Source of the DNA: Lutibacter sp. A80
GTDB lineage: Bacteria > Bacteroidota > Bacteroidia > Flavobacteriales > Flavobacteriaceae
Direction: 5' to 3'
DNA: 64,000 bases
NCBI RefSeq assembly: GCF_022429645.1
Contig: NZ_CP092480.1
Coordinates: forward strand, 2,276,501 to 2,340,500
The notes beneath the pieces are model-generated. The model did no database searches. It was not told where the DNA came from and worked only from the letters and a program-made list of their open reading frames with translations. Position numbers and translations under genes: made by a program. This document shows, one piece after another, positions 24,519 through 32,664 of this stretch (the first letter of the stretch is position 1; every line of letters begins with the position of its first letter).

Positions 24519-24598
24519 ACTTTCGTAATAAATATTTGGCTTTCATTTTAAAAATAATTTAATATAATATTCTATATATTTACCAAAAAATAATTAAA

Positions 24599-24715
24599 AT
24601 GAGTGATAAGAAAAAGATACTACTAGCTGTTATTGTTTTTATAGTTACATTTTTAGTGTTTCGCACTATTTTTTCAAACTTAGATGTTATAAAGTCATTT
24701 TTTACTGGAAATTAA
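24599..24715 (+). CDS. Hypothetical 38-residue single-span membrane protein
   Basis: ATG at 24599 and TAA at 24713-24715. The sequence is a short basic lead (MSDKKK), one hydrophobic helix (ILLAVIVFIVTFLVF, residues 7-21) and a short tail RTIFSNLDVIKSFFTGN. Ribosome-binding context is A-rich (AAATAATTAAA) as in real genes here, and TATATTTA about 20 nt upstream is a one-mismatch -7 box. No relatives recognised. Reading is plausible but short, so moderate confidence. Confidence 0.55.
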   Translation: MSDKKKILLAVIVFIVTFLVFRTIFSNLDVIKSFFTGN

Positions 24716-24745
24716 AAATAAAAAATGACTCTAACTTCTATAGTC

Positions 24746-25987
24746 TTAATTGCTCTTTAAAGAAAGCTTTAAAGCATCCACAAATTTTATTAGGTCATGA
24801 ATTTCTACGTGATCCATCATTATAACTTTATACCAGCTATTTGATCCATTATGCGTATCAGGTACTAATCCAAATTTAGACGCTATTTTTTCTGTCACAA
24901 ATTCCGATTTTAAAGTTACTATATTCATATAAGGATCTCTAAAATATTCGACACCTAAAGCATCCATTTGTTCGGTAAACCATTCGGTTCTTAATAATAA
25001 TGTGCTAATTTTTTCAAACCATCCGTAATATCCATAACTAAATAAAATCATCCAAACAGCAATAGCATTTGCCCCGGATCTACTTCCTACTATGGTTAAA
25101 TCCATTCCATCTACATACTGAGCTTCTTTTGTTAATACATTTTCAATCAATCCTTTTCTACATAAAAAAACACCCGTTCCGTATGGAGCTTGTAACATTT
25201 TATGCGCATCAATTGTAATGGATGAAACATGTGGATTTTCAAAATTTATGGTAGATTCTCTATTCGAAATTGGATAAATAAAACCACCAAAAGCACCATC
25301 TACATGTATTTTATAAACAACCTTATGTTTTTCTAAAATTTCTGCATATACATCCGGATTATCAACAGATCCGAACATAGTTGTTGCCATATTAGAAATA
25401 ACCATAAAGTATTTTTTCCCTTTCGAAACTAAATCCTTTACAATAGCATCTAATTCATCTTTTAAAATTTCTCTCGAATTAAAATCAACAGGAATACTTA
25501 CATTCTCAACACTTAACAAATTAGATCCTTTATGTACAGAATAATGCGTGTCTTCTGAAGACAAAATAACCATTTCTTCTAAAGTTGCATTGAATTGTTT
25601 TTTATATAAATTTCTAAACACCCACAATGCTTGCACGTTTGCTTCTGTGCCTCCAGTAGCAATATAACCATCGTACTCACCTTCTTTAGCTTTAAAGATA
25701 TCTACCGCTAAAACTTGAATAATTTCACGCTCTAACTTTTGAGAACCTTTAAATGCAGGTTCTGATTTACCTAAAGTATGACAACCAATATTATTAGGAT
25801 TTGCAACAAAAGATTTTAATAATGGAGAATCATCTAAGAAAGAACCACTTGTATTAAACACATTTTCATCTAACCTTGAAACAGGGTAACCTAAACCCTT
25901 ATTTGTTTGAAAATTCACATTAGCATTTAATGCTTTATCAATTCTTTTTATTAATTTTTCTTTCGAATATTTCTTCCAATACTTCAT
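24746..25987 (-). CDS. PLP-dependent group II amino acid decarboxylase
   Basis: 413 residues of the glutamate/histidine/aromatic decarboxylase superfamily. Seen: GGTEANVQALWVFRN (about 108-122; cofactor phosphate and ring contacts), the Asp of HVDGAFGGF, and the PLP-binding lysine in SITIDAHKMLQAPYGTGVF near residue 240. No signal peptide. Short relative to E. coli GadB and closer to the histidine- or MfnA-type group. Candidates are histidine, glutamate, aspartate or tyrosine decarboxylase; the sequence alone does not decide. No antiporter gene lies next to it, so a classical acid-resistance pair is not supported. Single gene between the small membrane protein and uvrC. Confidence 0.82.
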   Translation of the reverse strand: MKYWKKYSKEKLIKRIDKALNANVNFQTNKGLGYPVSRLDENVFNTSGSFLDDSPLLKSFVANPNNIGCHTLGKSEPAFKGSQKLEREIIQVLAVDIFKAKEGEYDGYIATGGTEANVQALWVFRNLYKKQFNATLEEMVILSSEDTHYSVHKGSNLLSVENVSIPVDFNSREILKDELDAIVKDLVSKGKKYFMVISNMATTMFGSVDNPDVYAEILEKHKVVYKIHVDGAFGGFIYPISNRESTINFENPHVSSITIDAHKMLQAPYGTGVFLCRKGLIENVLTKEAQYVDGMDLTIVGSRSGANAIAVWMILFSYGYYGWFEKISTLLLRTEWFTEQMDALGVEYFRDPYMNIVTLKSEFVTEKIASKFGLVPDTHNGSNSWYKVIMMDHVEIHDLIKFVDALKLSLKSN

Positions 25988-26160
25988 GTTAAGTCTAATT
26001 ATGAATTATATAAAAAATGAATGAAATAAATCCATTTTTTTAATTTTTCTCAAAAATATCAAATTAATTTAAATTTAAATTAATTTAATAAAGAATTTTA
26101 AGAGGAAACTAAAATCCGTATAAAAAGTAGTACTTTTATTCTTTAAAAACACCTAAATTT

Positions 26161-27945
26161 TTGGAACTAGAAATTCAAATAAAAACATTACCAAAAGAAC
26201 CTGGAGTTTATCAATATTACGATAAAAACGGGACGCTTTTATATATTGGAAAAGCAAAAAATTTAAAAAAACGAGTAGCCTCATATTTCAATAAAAACCA
26301 CGAATACGGCAAAACAAGAGTTCTAGTAAAAAAAATAGCAACCATAAAGCACATAGTTGTTAATACCGAAACTGACGCATTATTATTAGAAAATAACTTA
26401 ATAAAAAAATACCAGCCAAAATACAATGTAATGCTAAAGGATGACAAAACATATCCTTGGATTTGCATTAAAAAAGAACGATTTCCTCGTATATTTTTAA
26501 CAAGAAATGTAGTTAAAGATGGATCTGAGTATTTTGGACCTTACACTTCTGTTAGAACAGCCAAAGCGTTATTAGATTTAATAAAAGAACTCTACCAATT
26601 ACGCTCTTGCAATTACGATTTAAGCAGAAAAAATGTAGCAAAATTAAAATATAAAGTGTGTTTAGATTTTCATATTGGAAACTGTAAAGGACCTTGTGAA
26701 GGCCTGCAAACTGAAGAAAATTATACTACAGACATTACTGCTATTAGAAACATAATTAAAGGTAATTTTAAAGAATCTATTAAATCTTTTCACCAATTAA
26801 TGATGCAATTTGCAGATAATATGGAATTTGAAGAGGCTCAAAAAATTAAAGAAAAAATAGATTTATTAGCCAATTACCAAGCAAAATCTACAGTTGTAAA
26901 CCCAACCATAACAAATGTAGATGTATTTTCAATTGTTTCTGATGAAAGCTATAGTTATGTAAATTTCTTTAAAATATCTAACGGCTCTATTATCCAATCG
27001 CATACAACTGAAATTAAGAAAAAATTAAACGAAACAGACAAACAACTATTAGAACTTTTTATTATTGAAATTCGTCAACGATTTAATTCACAATCTAAAG
27101 AAATTTACGTACCATTTAAAGTAGATTTAGGTGATGGCATTAAAGTTACAGTTCCAGTTTTAGGAGACAAAAAACGCATTGTAGATTTAAGTATTAGAAA
27201 TGCAAAATATTATAGACAAGAGCAATTTAAACAAATAAAAATTATTGATCCAGACAGGCACATAAAAAGGCTTATGTCTCAAATGAAAAAAGATTTACGT
27301 TTAAGTGCTGAGCCAAGACATATTGAGTGTTTTGACAACTCAAACATACAAGGTACAAACCCTGTTGCTGCTTGTGTAGTTTTCAAAAATGGAAAACCCA
27401 GCAAAAAAGAATATCGAAATTTTAACATTAAAACTGTTGAAGGTCCAGATGATTTTGCCTCAATGGAAGAAGTTGTTTTTAGAAGGTATAAACGCTTACT
27501 AGATGAAGACCAACCATTACCTCAATTAATTGTAATTGATGGTGGAAAAGGGCAATTATCTTCTGCTTTAAAAAGCTTAGATATTTTAGGGTTAAGAAAT
27601 AAAATTGCTATTATTGGAATTGCAAAAAGACTGGAAGAAATTTATTATCCAGATGATCCTGTACCGTTGTATTTAGATAAAAAATCTGAAACATTAAAAA
27701 TAATTCAACAATTAAGAAACGAAGCGCATAGGTTTGGAATTACTCACCATAGAAATAAAAGAAGTAAGCAAGCGTTAGAAAATGAATTAGAACAAATTTC
27801 TGGTATTGGAAAACAAACTGTTGTATCTTTACTAAAGCATTTTAAGTCTACAAAAAGAGTAAGTTTAGCATCTTTACAGGAATTAGAAAAGGTTATTGGA
27901 ACAGCAAGAGCAACTAAAATAATTAACTATTATAATAATAAATAA
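26161..27945 (+). CDS. uvrC: Excinuclease ABC subunit C
   Basis: Makes both nicks in nucleotide excision repair. 594 residues from a TTG start at 26161. Seen: the GIY-YIG nuclease PGVYQYYDKNGTLLYIGKAKNLKKR (about 14-38, split here by single residues), a UVR motif in FEEAQKIKEKIDLL (about 223-236), the RNase-H-like endonuclease with CFDNSNIQGTNPVA and VIDGGKGQL, and C-terminal helix-hairpin-helix ISGIGKQTVVSLLKHF. Normal length. The patatin gene starts 3 nt behind its stop, so the two are co-transcribed. Confidence 0.97.
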   Translation: MELEIQIKTLPKEPGVYQYYDKNGTLLYIGKAKNLKKRVASYFNKNHEYGKTRVLVKKIATIKHIVVNTETDALLLENNLIKKYQPKYNVMLKDDKTYPWICIKKERFPRIFLTRNVVKDGSEYFGPYTSVRTAKALLDLIKELYQLRSCNYDLSRKNVAKLKYKVCLDFHIGNCKGPCEGLQTEENYTTDITAIRNIIKGNFKESIKSFHQLMMQFADNMEFEEAQKIKEKIDLLANYQAKSTVVNPTITNVDVFSIVSDESYSYVNFFKISNGSIIQSHTTEIKKKLNETDKQLLELFIIEIRQRFNSQSKEIYVPFKVDLGDGIKVTVPVLGDKKRIVDLSIRNAKYYRQEQFKQIKIIDPDRHIKRLMSQMKKDLRLSAEPRHIECFDNSNIQGTNPVAACVVFKNGKPSKKEYRNFNIKTVEGPDDFASMEEVVFRRYKRLLDEDQPLPQLIVIDGGKGQLSSALKSLDILGLRNKIAIIGIAKRLEEIYYPDDPVPLYLDKKSETLKIIQQLRNEAHRFGITHHRNKRSKQALENELEQISGIGKQTVVSLLKHFKSTKRVSLASLQELEKVIGTARATKIINYYNNK

Positions 27946-27948
27946 AAG

Positions 27949-30219
27949 GTGAAAAAATTTCTAAGTTTAATTTTTATAATCATATCTTTAGTAGGGTTTT
28001 CTCAAGAAAAACCTGCTAAACAAGATCTTAAAGTTGGTTTAGTTTTAAGTGGTGGTGGCGCTAAAGGTATTGCACACATTGCTGTATTAAAAGTTTTAGA
28101 AGAAGCTGGAGTCCGCGTAGATTATATTGGAGGCACAAGCATGGGAGCAATAGTAGGAGCTCTATACGCATCGGGATATACGGCAAACCAACTAGACTCA
28201 ATCGTACGAGTTATTGACTTTGAAAGAATTTTAACAGATCAAACACCTAGAAAATCTAAACCATTTTACGAAAAAGAAATTGGAGAAAAATACTCATTAT
28301 CATTACCAGTTAAAAATAAAAAAGTTGGAATTCCGAGAGCCATGTCAGAAGGACAAAATGTACTTAACTTACTAACCAAATTAACACAACACGTTAATAA
28401 TATTAGCGATTTTAATAAACTACCAATCCCTTTTGTTTGTATTGCAACAAATCTGGAAACAGGTAAACAAGAGGTGTTAAATTCGGGATTTTTACCTGAG
28501 GCCGTAAAAGCAAGTGGTTCTTTTCCAACCCTTTTGGCGCCTGTTGAAATTGATGGGAAAATATTAACCGATGGAGGAATTGTAAACAACTTCCCTGTAG
28601 ATGAAGTTAAAAACATGGGAGCCGATGTTATAATTGGAGTAGATATTCAAAGTGGTTTAGACAAAAAAGAAAATTTAGGCTCTGCCGTTGCAATACTAAA
28701 TCAAATTGTTGGTTTTCAAATGTATACAACATTAGAATCTAAATACAAAAAAGTAGATATATTAATAAAACCAGATGTAAACAATTACAATGTTGTTTCT
28801 TTTGACAAAGGAAAAGAAATTATGGAAGCTGGAGACGTAGCTTCTAGAGAACACATAAACGAACTAAAAGCTATTGCAAATCAACAAACACATAAAAAAA
28901 ATCCTAAAATTGAAACAAAACAATTAATATATGATATAAATAATATTAGTATTGAAGGAAATGTTAATTATACAAGAGCATATATTTTAGGTAAACTAAA
29001 CTTTAAAAAACAAGACAGAACAGATTACAATAAGTTAATTGAAGGTATTAACAACCTATACGCCACAGGAAACTTTGAAAATATACAATATAAAATTATT
29101 GATAATAAAAACGCTGAAGGTGGCAGCACTCTAAATTTAAAGGTAAAAGAAAATAAGGTCTCTAATTATATACAATTTGGAGCACATTTTGACGACCTTT
29201 ATAAAACAGGTATTGTTATTAACTCTACTGCAAAACACCTTTTAAATAAAAATGATATTTTTTCTGCAGATTTAGTTTTAGGAGATAATATTAGATACAA
29301 TTTAAATTATTTTATAGATAACGGTTTTTATACCAGTTTTGGAATAAAATCGAGATATAATAGCTTTAATTCAAATATGAATTTTAATCAAACAGATGGT
29401 ATTATAGATGAATCTAATATTAATGAAATAAATTTGGTGTATGAAGATTTTACAAATCAAATTTATTTTCAAACGGTATTTAATAGACGATTTGCAATAG
29501 GCATTGGTGGAGAATATAAACATGTAAAAGCATTTACCGAAACACTTTCATCGCTAACCACTAGCAATAGTGTTTCAGCAAGTAGAAAGAAACGTGGTTA
29601 CTTTGATAATTCTGATTATCTTAACCTAATAGCCTATTTAAAAATTGACACTTATGATAAAAAATATTTTCAAAAAAATGGTGTTTTTTTAGACGTTGAT
29701 TTTAGATGGTATTTAACCTCTTCAGAATATAAAAGTGATTTTTTACCAGAATATCTCGATTTTGAATCATTTTCTCAATTAAAAGGTAAGTTTGGTATTG
29801 CGCATACTTTTTTCAACAAATTAACAACGCATTTTACATCAGAAGCTGGAATTACAATTGGAGACAACGACAATAGAGCTATAGATTATAATATTGGTGG
29901 TTATGGAGAAAACCTTATAAATACATTTATACCATTTTATGGGTACGATTTAGCAGAGCTAAATGCAAACTCATTTTTAAAATCCTCACTAGCATTTCGT
30001 TATGAGTTTTTACCTAAAAATTATTTATCTATTACAGCCAATTATGCTAGAGTAGAACGCGATTTATTTAATGGAGGGAATATTTTTGAAAATACCAAAT
30101 CTGGTTATATGGTAGGTTATGGAATTGACACTTTTTTAGGTCCTATAGAAATAAACCACACTTGGTCTCCAGACCATTCTGAAAATTTTTGGTATTTTAA
30201 TGTTGGGTATTGGTTTTAA
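27949..30219 (+). CDS. Patatin-like phospholipase with POTRA and outer-membrane beta-barrel (PlpD-like)
   Basis: 756 residues from GTG at 27949. Signal peptide (KKFLSLIFIIISLVGFSQ), then a patatin domain (about 28-310): oxyanion GGGAKGIAH, nucleophile GGTSMGAIVG and catalytic Asp in DGGIVNNFP. A POTRA-like segment (about 330-400; ISIEGNVNYTRAYILGKLNF) links to a BamA-type 16-strand barrel ending in FWYFNVGYWF, a C-terminal aromatic typical of outer-membrane proteins. This is the type V d autotransporter layout. Lipase activity on phospholipids is expected. Downstream of uvrC with 3 nt spacing. Confidence 0.92.
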   Translation: MKKFLSLIFIIISLVGFSQEKPAKQDLKVGLVLSGGGAKGIAHIAVLKVLEEAGVRVDYIGGTSMGAIVGALYASGYTANQLDSIVRVIDFERILTDQTPRKSKPFYEKEIGEKYSLSLPVKNKKVGIPRAMSEGQNVLNLLTKLTQHVNNISDFNKLPIPFVCIATNLETGKQEVLNSGFLPEAVKASGSFPTLLAPVEIDGKILTDGGIVNNFPVDEVKNMGADVIIGVDIQSGLDKKENLGSAVAILNQIVGFQMYTTLESKYKKVDILIKPDVNNYNVVSFDKGKEIMEAGDVASREHINELKAIANQQTHKKNPKIETKQLIYDINNISIEGNVNYTRAYILGKLNFKKQDRTDYNKLIEGINNLYATGNFENIQYKIIDNKNAEGGSTLNLKVKENKVSNYIQFGAHFDDLYKTGIVINSTAKHLLNKNDIFSADLVLGDNIRYNLNYFIDNGFYTSFGIKSRYNSFNSNMNFNQTDGIIDESNINEINLVYEDFTNQIYFQTVFNRRFAIGIGGEYKHVKAFTETLSSLTTSNSVSASRKKRGYFDNSDYLNLIAYLKIDTYDKKYFQKNGVFLDVDFRWYLTSSEYKSDFLPEYLDFESFSQLKGKFGIAHTFFNKLTTHFTSEAGITIGDNDNRAIDYNIGGYGENLINTFIPFYGYDLAELNANSFLKSSLAFRYEFLPKNYLSITANYARVERDLFNGGNIFENTKSGYMVGYGIDTFLGPIEINHTWSPDHSENFWYFNVGYWF

Positions 30220-30220
30220 A

Positions 30221-30249
30221 AAAAGCCCTACAATTAAGTAGGACTTTTA
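30221..30249. terminator. Bidirectional terminator between patatin gene and RNase G gene
   Basis: AAGCCCTAC and GTAGGACTT pair with one C-A mismatch around AATTAA, flanked by A-rich and T-rich runs, between convergent stops 30219 and 30266. Confidence 0.65.
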
Positions 30250-30265
30250 TAAGATATTGTATGCT

Positions 30266-31816
30266 TTATTTAATTAATTCACCTTTGTTATTGGTAAATT
30301 CAAAATTTAAATATTGGTAAGCATCTCTAGGTAAAATTTTAATCCACTTTTTATATTTTGTAAACCATCTGTGTTGTATAGATGGTAATCCTTTTTTTAA
30401 ATAAGCTGCAATAAAAGGATGTACATTAAGTATTAACTTTTTTTGATCTTTTAATGTAATTAATCTTTCTAATTCAGCTTCAATTTTATCAATAATAACA
30501 ATTGGCGCCTCAACCTCTCCTACTCCACTTGGATTAGGTTCTTGAGTTTTAATTACTAATTCAGGTCGTACTCTTTGTCTTGTAATTTGAATTAAACCAA
30601 ATTTACTTGGAGGTAATATTTTATGTTTAGTTCTATCAAATGCCATTTCATTTCTTAAATGATCATAGAGTTTTTGTCTATGTTCAGCAGTATGCAAATC
30701 AATAAAATCTACAACAATAATTCCTCCCATATCACGTAATTGTAATTGTCTAGCAATTTCAGATGCAGCAATTAAGTTCACTTCTAAAGCAGTATCTTCT
30801 TGAGACATCGCTTTATTAGATCTGTTACCACTATTTACATCAATTACATGAAGCGCTTCGGTATGTTCTATAACTAAATAAGCTCCTTTACTCATTGAAA
30901 CAGTTTTACCAAAAGATGTTTTAATTTGGCGTTCAATGCCAAATTTTTCAAAAATTGGAAGTTTCGATTTGTATAAGGATACAATAGACTCTTTTTCTGG
31001 AGCAATTTCTTGTAAATATTCTTTAGTTTCTAAATACATTGTTTCATCATTTGTTACAATACTTGTAAAAGAATCATTAAAAATATCTCTTAAAATTGAA
31101 GAGGCTCTATTTAACTCACTTAATACTTTTATAGGTGTTTGAGGTGCTCTAGAATTTCTAATTTTCTTGCACATTACAACCCACCTTTCTAAAGAATTTT
31201 GTAAATCTTTATCTAAATCTGCTACCTTTTTATTTTCGGCAACAGTTCTAATAATAACTCCAAAACCTTTAGGTTTAATGCTTTTAATTAGTCTTTTTAA
31301 TCGTTCTTTTTCTTCGGGATCCATTATTTTTTGAGAAACGGAAACACGATCAGAAAAAGGAACTAAAACCAAATACCTACCTGCTATTGAAATTTCTGAG
31401 CTCATTCTTGGCCCTTTTGTAGATATAGGTTCTTTAACTATTTGAACTAATAAGTTTTGACCTGTTTTTAATACATCAGTTATAGATCCATTTTTATCAA
31501 TGTCTTTTTCTAACTGAAAGTTTTTTAAAGTGTAATCTTTAATTTTACCTGTGCTTATACCCTTAATAAATTTATTTAATGATTTTAACTGCGCACCTAA
31601 ATCATGATAATGTAAAAATCCGTCTTTAGAATAGCCTACGTTTACAAACGAAGCATTTAAACCGGACAATACTTTACCAATTTTAGCTAAAAAAACATCT
31701 CCAACAGAAAATTTATTTTCGTTAGATTCATTATTTAATGCAGTTAATCTACCATCTTTTAATAAGGCAAAATCAATATCAGAGGAATTTGATCGTATAA
31801 TTAATTCTGTTTTCAC
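30266..31816 (-). CDS. rng: Ribonuclease G/E family endoribonuclease
   Basis: 516 residues. N-terminal S1 domain (about 30-130) with an insert, then the 5'-sensor and DNase-I-like catalytic domain; metal-binding aspartates in ALHVIDVNSGNRS (about 318-330) and DMGGIIVVDFIDLH (about 357-370), and a C-terminal KH/RNase-H-like part. It lacks the long disordered tail of RNase E, so it is the short RNase G form that processes rRNA and degrades mRNA. The gene follows the COX24-type protein and HU on the same strand, a block common in flavobacteria. Confidence 0.96.
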   Translation of the reverse strand: MKTELIIRSNSSDIDFALLKDGRLTALNNESNENKFSVGDVFLAKIGKVLSGLNASFVNVGYSKDGFLHYHDLGAQLKSLNKFIKGISTGKIKDYTLKNFQLEKDIDKNGSITDVLKTGQNLLVQIVKEPISTKGPRMSSEISIAGRYLVLVPFSDRVSVSQKIMDPEEKERLKRLIKSIKPKGFGVIIRTVAENKKVADLDKDLQNSLERWVVMCKKIRNSRAPQTPIKVLSELNRASSILRDIFNDSFTSIVTNDETMYLETKEYLQEIAPEKESIVSLYKSKLPIFEKFGIERQIKTSFGKTVSMSKGAYLVIEHTEALHVIDVNSGNRSNKAMSQEDTALEVNLIAASEIARQLQLRDMGGIIVVDFIDLHTAEHRQKLYDHLRNEMAFDRTKHKILPPSKFGLIQITRQRVRPELVIKTQEPNPSGVGEVEAPIVIIDKIEAELERLITLKDQKKLILNVHPFIAAYLKKGLPSIQHRWFTKYKKWIKILPRDAYQYLNFEFTNNKGELIK

Positions 31817-31943
31817 TCTGTATTGTTTTTGTGTTCAACCACCGAGATAGTTGAACGATTTATAAATAAGTATTACAGGAATTTTTACCCAACAATAGTT
31901 ACTAATTAGCAACTATTTATTTCAATGAACTTTGTTTAAAGTC

Positions 31944-31976
31944 AAAGAAAAAGTAAGCTTAGCTTACTTTTTCTTT
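31944..31976 (-). terminator. Terminator overlapping the 3' end of the COX24-type gene
   Basis: AAAGAAAAAGTAAGCT (31944-31959) and AGCTTACTTTTTCTTT (31961-31976) form a perfect 16-bp hairpin around one base. On the minus strand the left arm contains the last KKKK codons and the stop codon of the gene 31964-32056, so coding and terminator overlap. A-rich sequence and only a short T-run follow. Confidence 0.65.
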
Positions 31977-32056
31977 TTATGTCTATTAGCTCTTGCTCTT
32001 TTTTTACGTTTATGAGTAGAGATTTTAGCTCTTTTTCTTTTTTTACCACTTGGCAT
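31964..32056 (-). CDS. AURKAIP1/COX24-type small basic protein (mS38/bS22-like)
   Basis: 30 residues, MPSGKKRKRAKISTHKRKKR..., almost only Lys, Arg and His. It matches the tiny COX24/AURKAIP1 C-terminal domain conserved in Bacteroidota between HU and RNase G. The mitochondrial relative mS38 and mycobacterial bS22 are small-subunit ribosomal proteins, so it is probably a ribosomal protein binding 16S rRNA (inference from homology). Its final codons form part of the terminator hairpin. Confidence 0.85.
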   Translation of the reverse strand: MPSGKKRKRAKISTHKRKKRARANRHKKKK

Positions 32057-32088
32057 AATAGAATGTTGTTTAGTGTTAATAAATCTTT

Positions 32089-32385
32089 TTAAACTGTTGC
32101 TACCTCAACATTACTTTTTACACCCTCTACAAATACTTTTGCAGGTTTAAATGCTGGAATGTTGTGTGCTGGTATTTTAATTGTAGTATTTTTTGAAATG
32201 TTTCTTCCAGTTTTCTCTGCTCTAGTTTTAATAATAAAACTTCCAAAACCTCTCAAGTAAACATTGTCTCCTTTTTCTAAAGAATTCTTTACCTCGTCCA
32301 TAAACGCTTCAACAGTTGCTAAAACATCTGCTTTTTCTATTCCAGATTTATCTGAAATATTTGATACGATTTCTGCTTTCGTCAT
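32089..32385 (-). CDS. HU/IHF family DNA-binding protein
   Basis: 98 residues. Typical HU sequence: MTKAEIVSNISDKSGIEKADVLATVEAFMDEVKN, GDNVYLRGFGSFIIKTRAEKTGRNISKNT and IPAHNIPAFKPAKVFVEGV; the arm that inserts in the minor groove ends with the IPAHNIP proline loop. Nucleoid protein that bends DNA. Its promoter (32427-32456) is the last intact sequence before the truncated mutY copy. First gene of HU-COX24-rng. Confidence 0.95.
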   Translation of the reverse strand: MTKAEIVSNISDKSGIEKADVLATVEAFMDEVKNSLEKGDNVYLRGFGSFIIKTRAEKTGRNISKNTTIKIPAHNIPAFKPAKVFVEGVKSNVEVATV

Positions 32386-32426
32386 TTTTAAATATAGTTA
32401 TATATGTTATTATAAATTTAAGACGG

Positions 32427-32456
32427 CAAATATAGGATATAATAATCAAAATCAAA
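32427..32456 (-). promoter_or_regulatory. HU promoter
   Basis: Minus strand: TTTG (32453-32456), 18 nt, TATATTTG (32427-32434), close to the Bacteroidota consensus TTTG-N19-TAnnTTTG, 42 nt before the HU ATG. Confidence 0.75.
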
Positions 32457-32473
32457 AAGTTAATTCATTAAAA

Positions 32474-32572
32474 TTAATCAATTAAAACATGTAATATTGC
32501 ATTTCTTAAATAAAGTGATGAAATTTTCTAACCATTTAGCAGACTGGTATTTACAGAATAAAAGAAGTTTAC
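32474..32572 (+). repeat. 99-bp direct repeat, left copy (duplicated mutY 5' region)
   Basis: Base-for-base identical, by direct comparison, to 42388-42486. It contains 44 nt upstream of mutY plus its first 55 coding bases. Identity stops abruptly on both sides. Confidence 0.97.
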
Positions 32573-32664
32573 AAAGTCTTTTTACAAAAAATTCATATAA
32601 AATTAAATTTCATTTAAAGAACATATTTGATAATAGAATCCACTATTTGACACCTAATTATTAA
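32518..32664 (+). pseudogene. Truncated mutY 5' fragment
   Basis: Starts exactly like mutY (MKFSNHLADWYLQNKRSL, 18 identical residues) then continues 30 codons in unrelated-looking sequence to TAA at 32662-32664, overlapping the stop of the convergent giant gene. The next stretch, TKNSYKI, weakly resembles TKNPYYI of MutY, so some diverged mutY may follow the perfect repeat, but this is within chance for A+T-rich DNA. It cannot be functional: the catalytic domain is missing. Confidence 0.85.
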
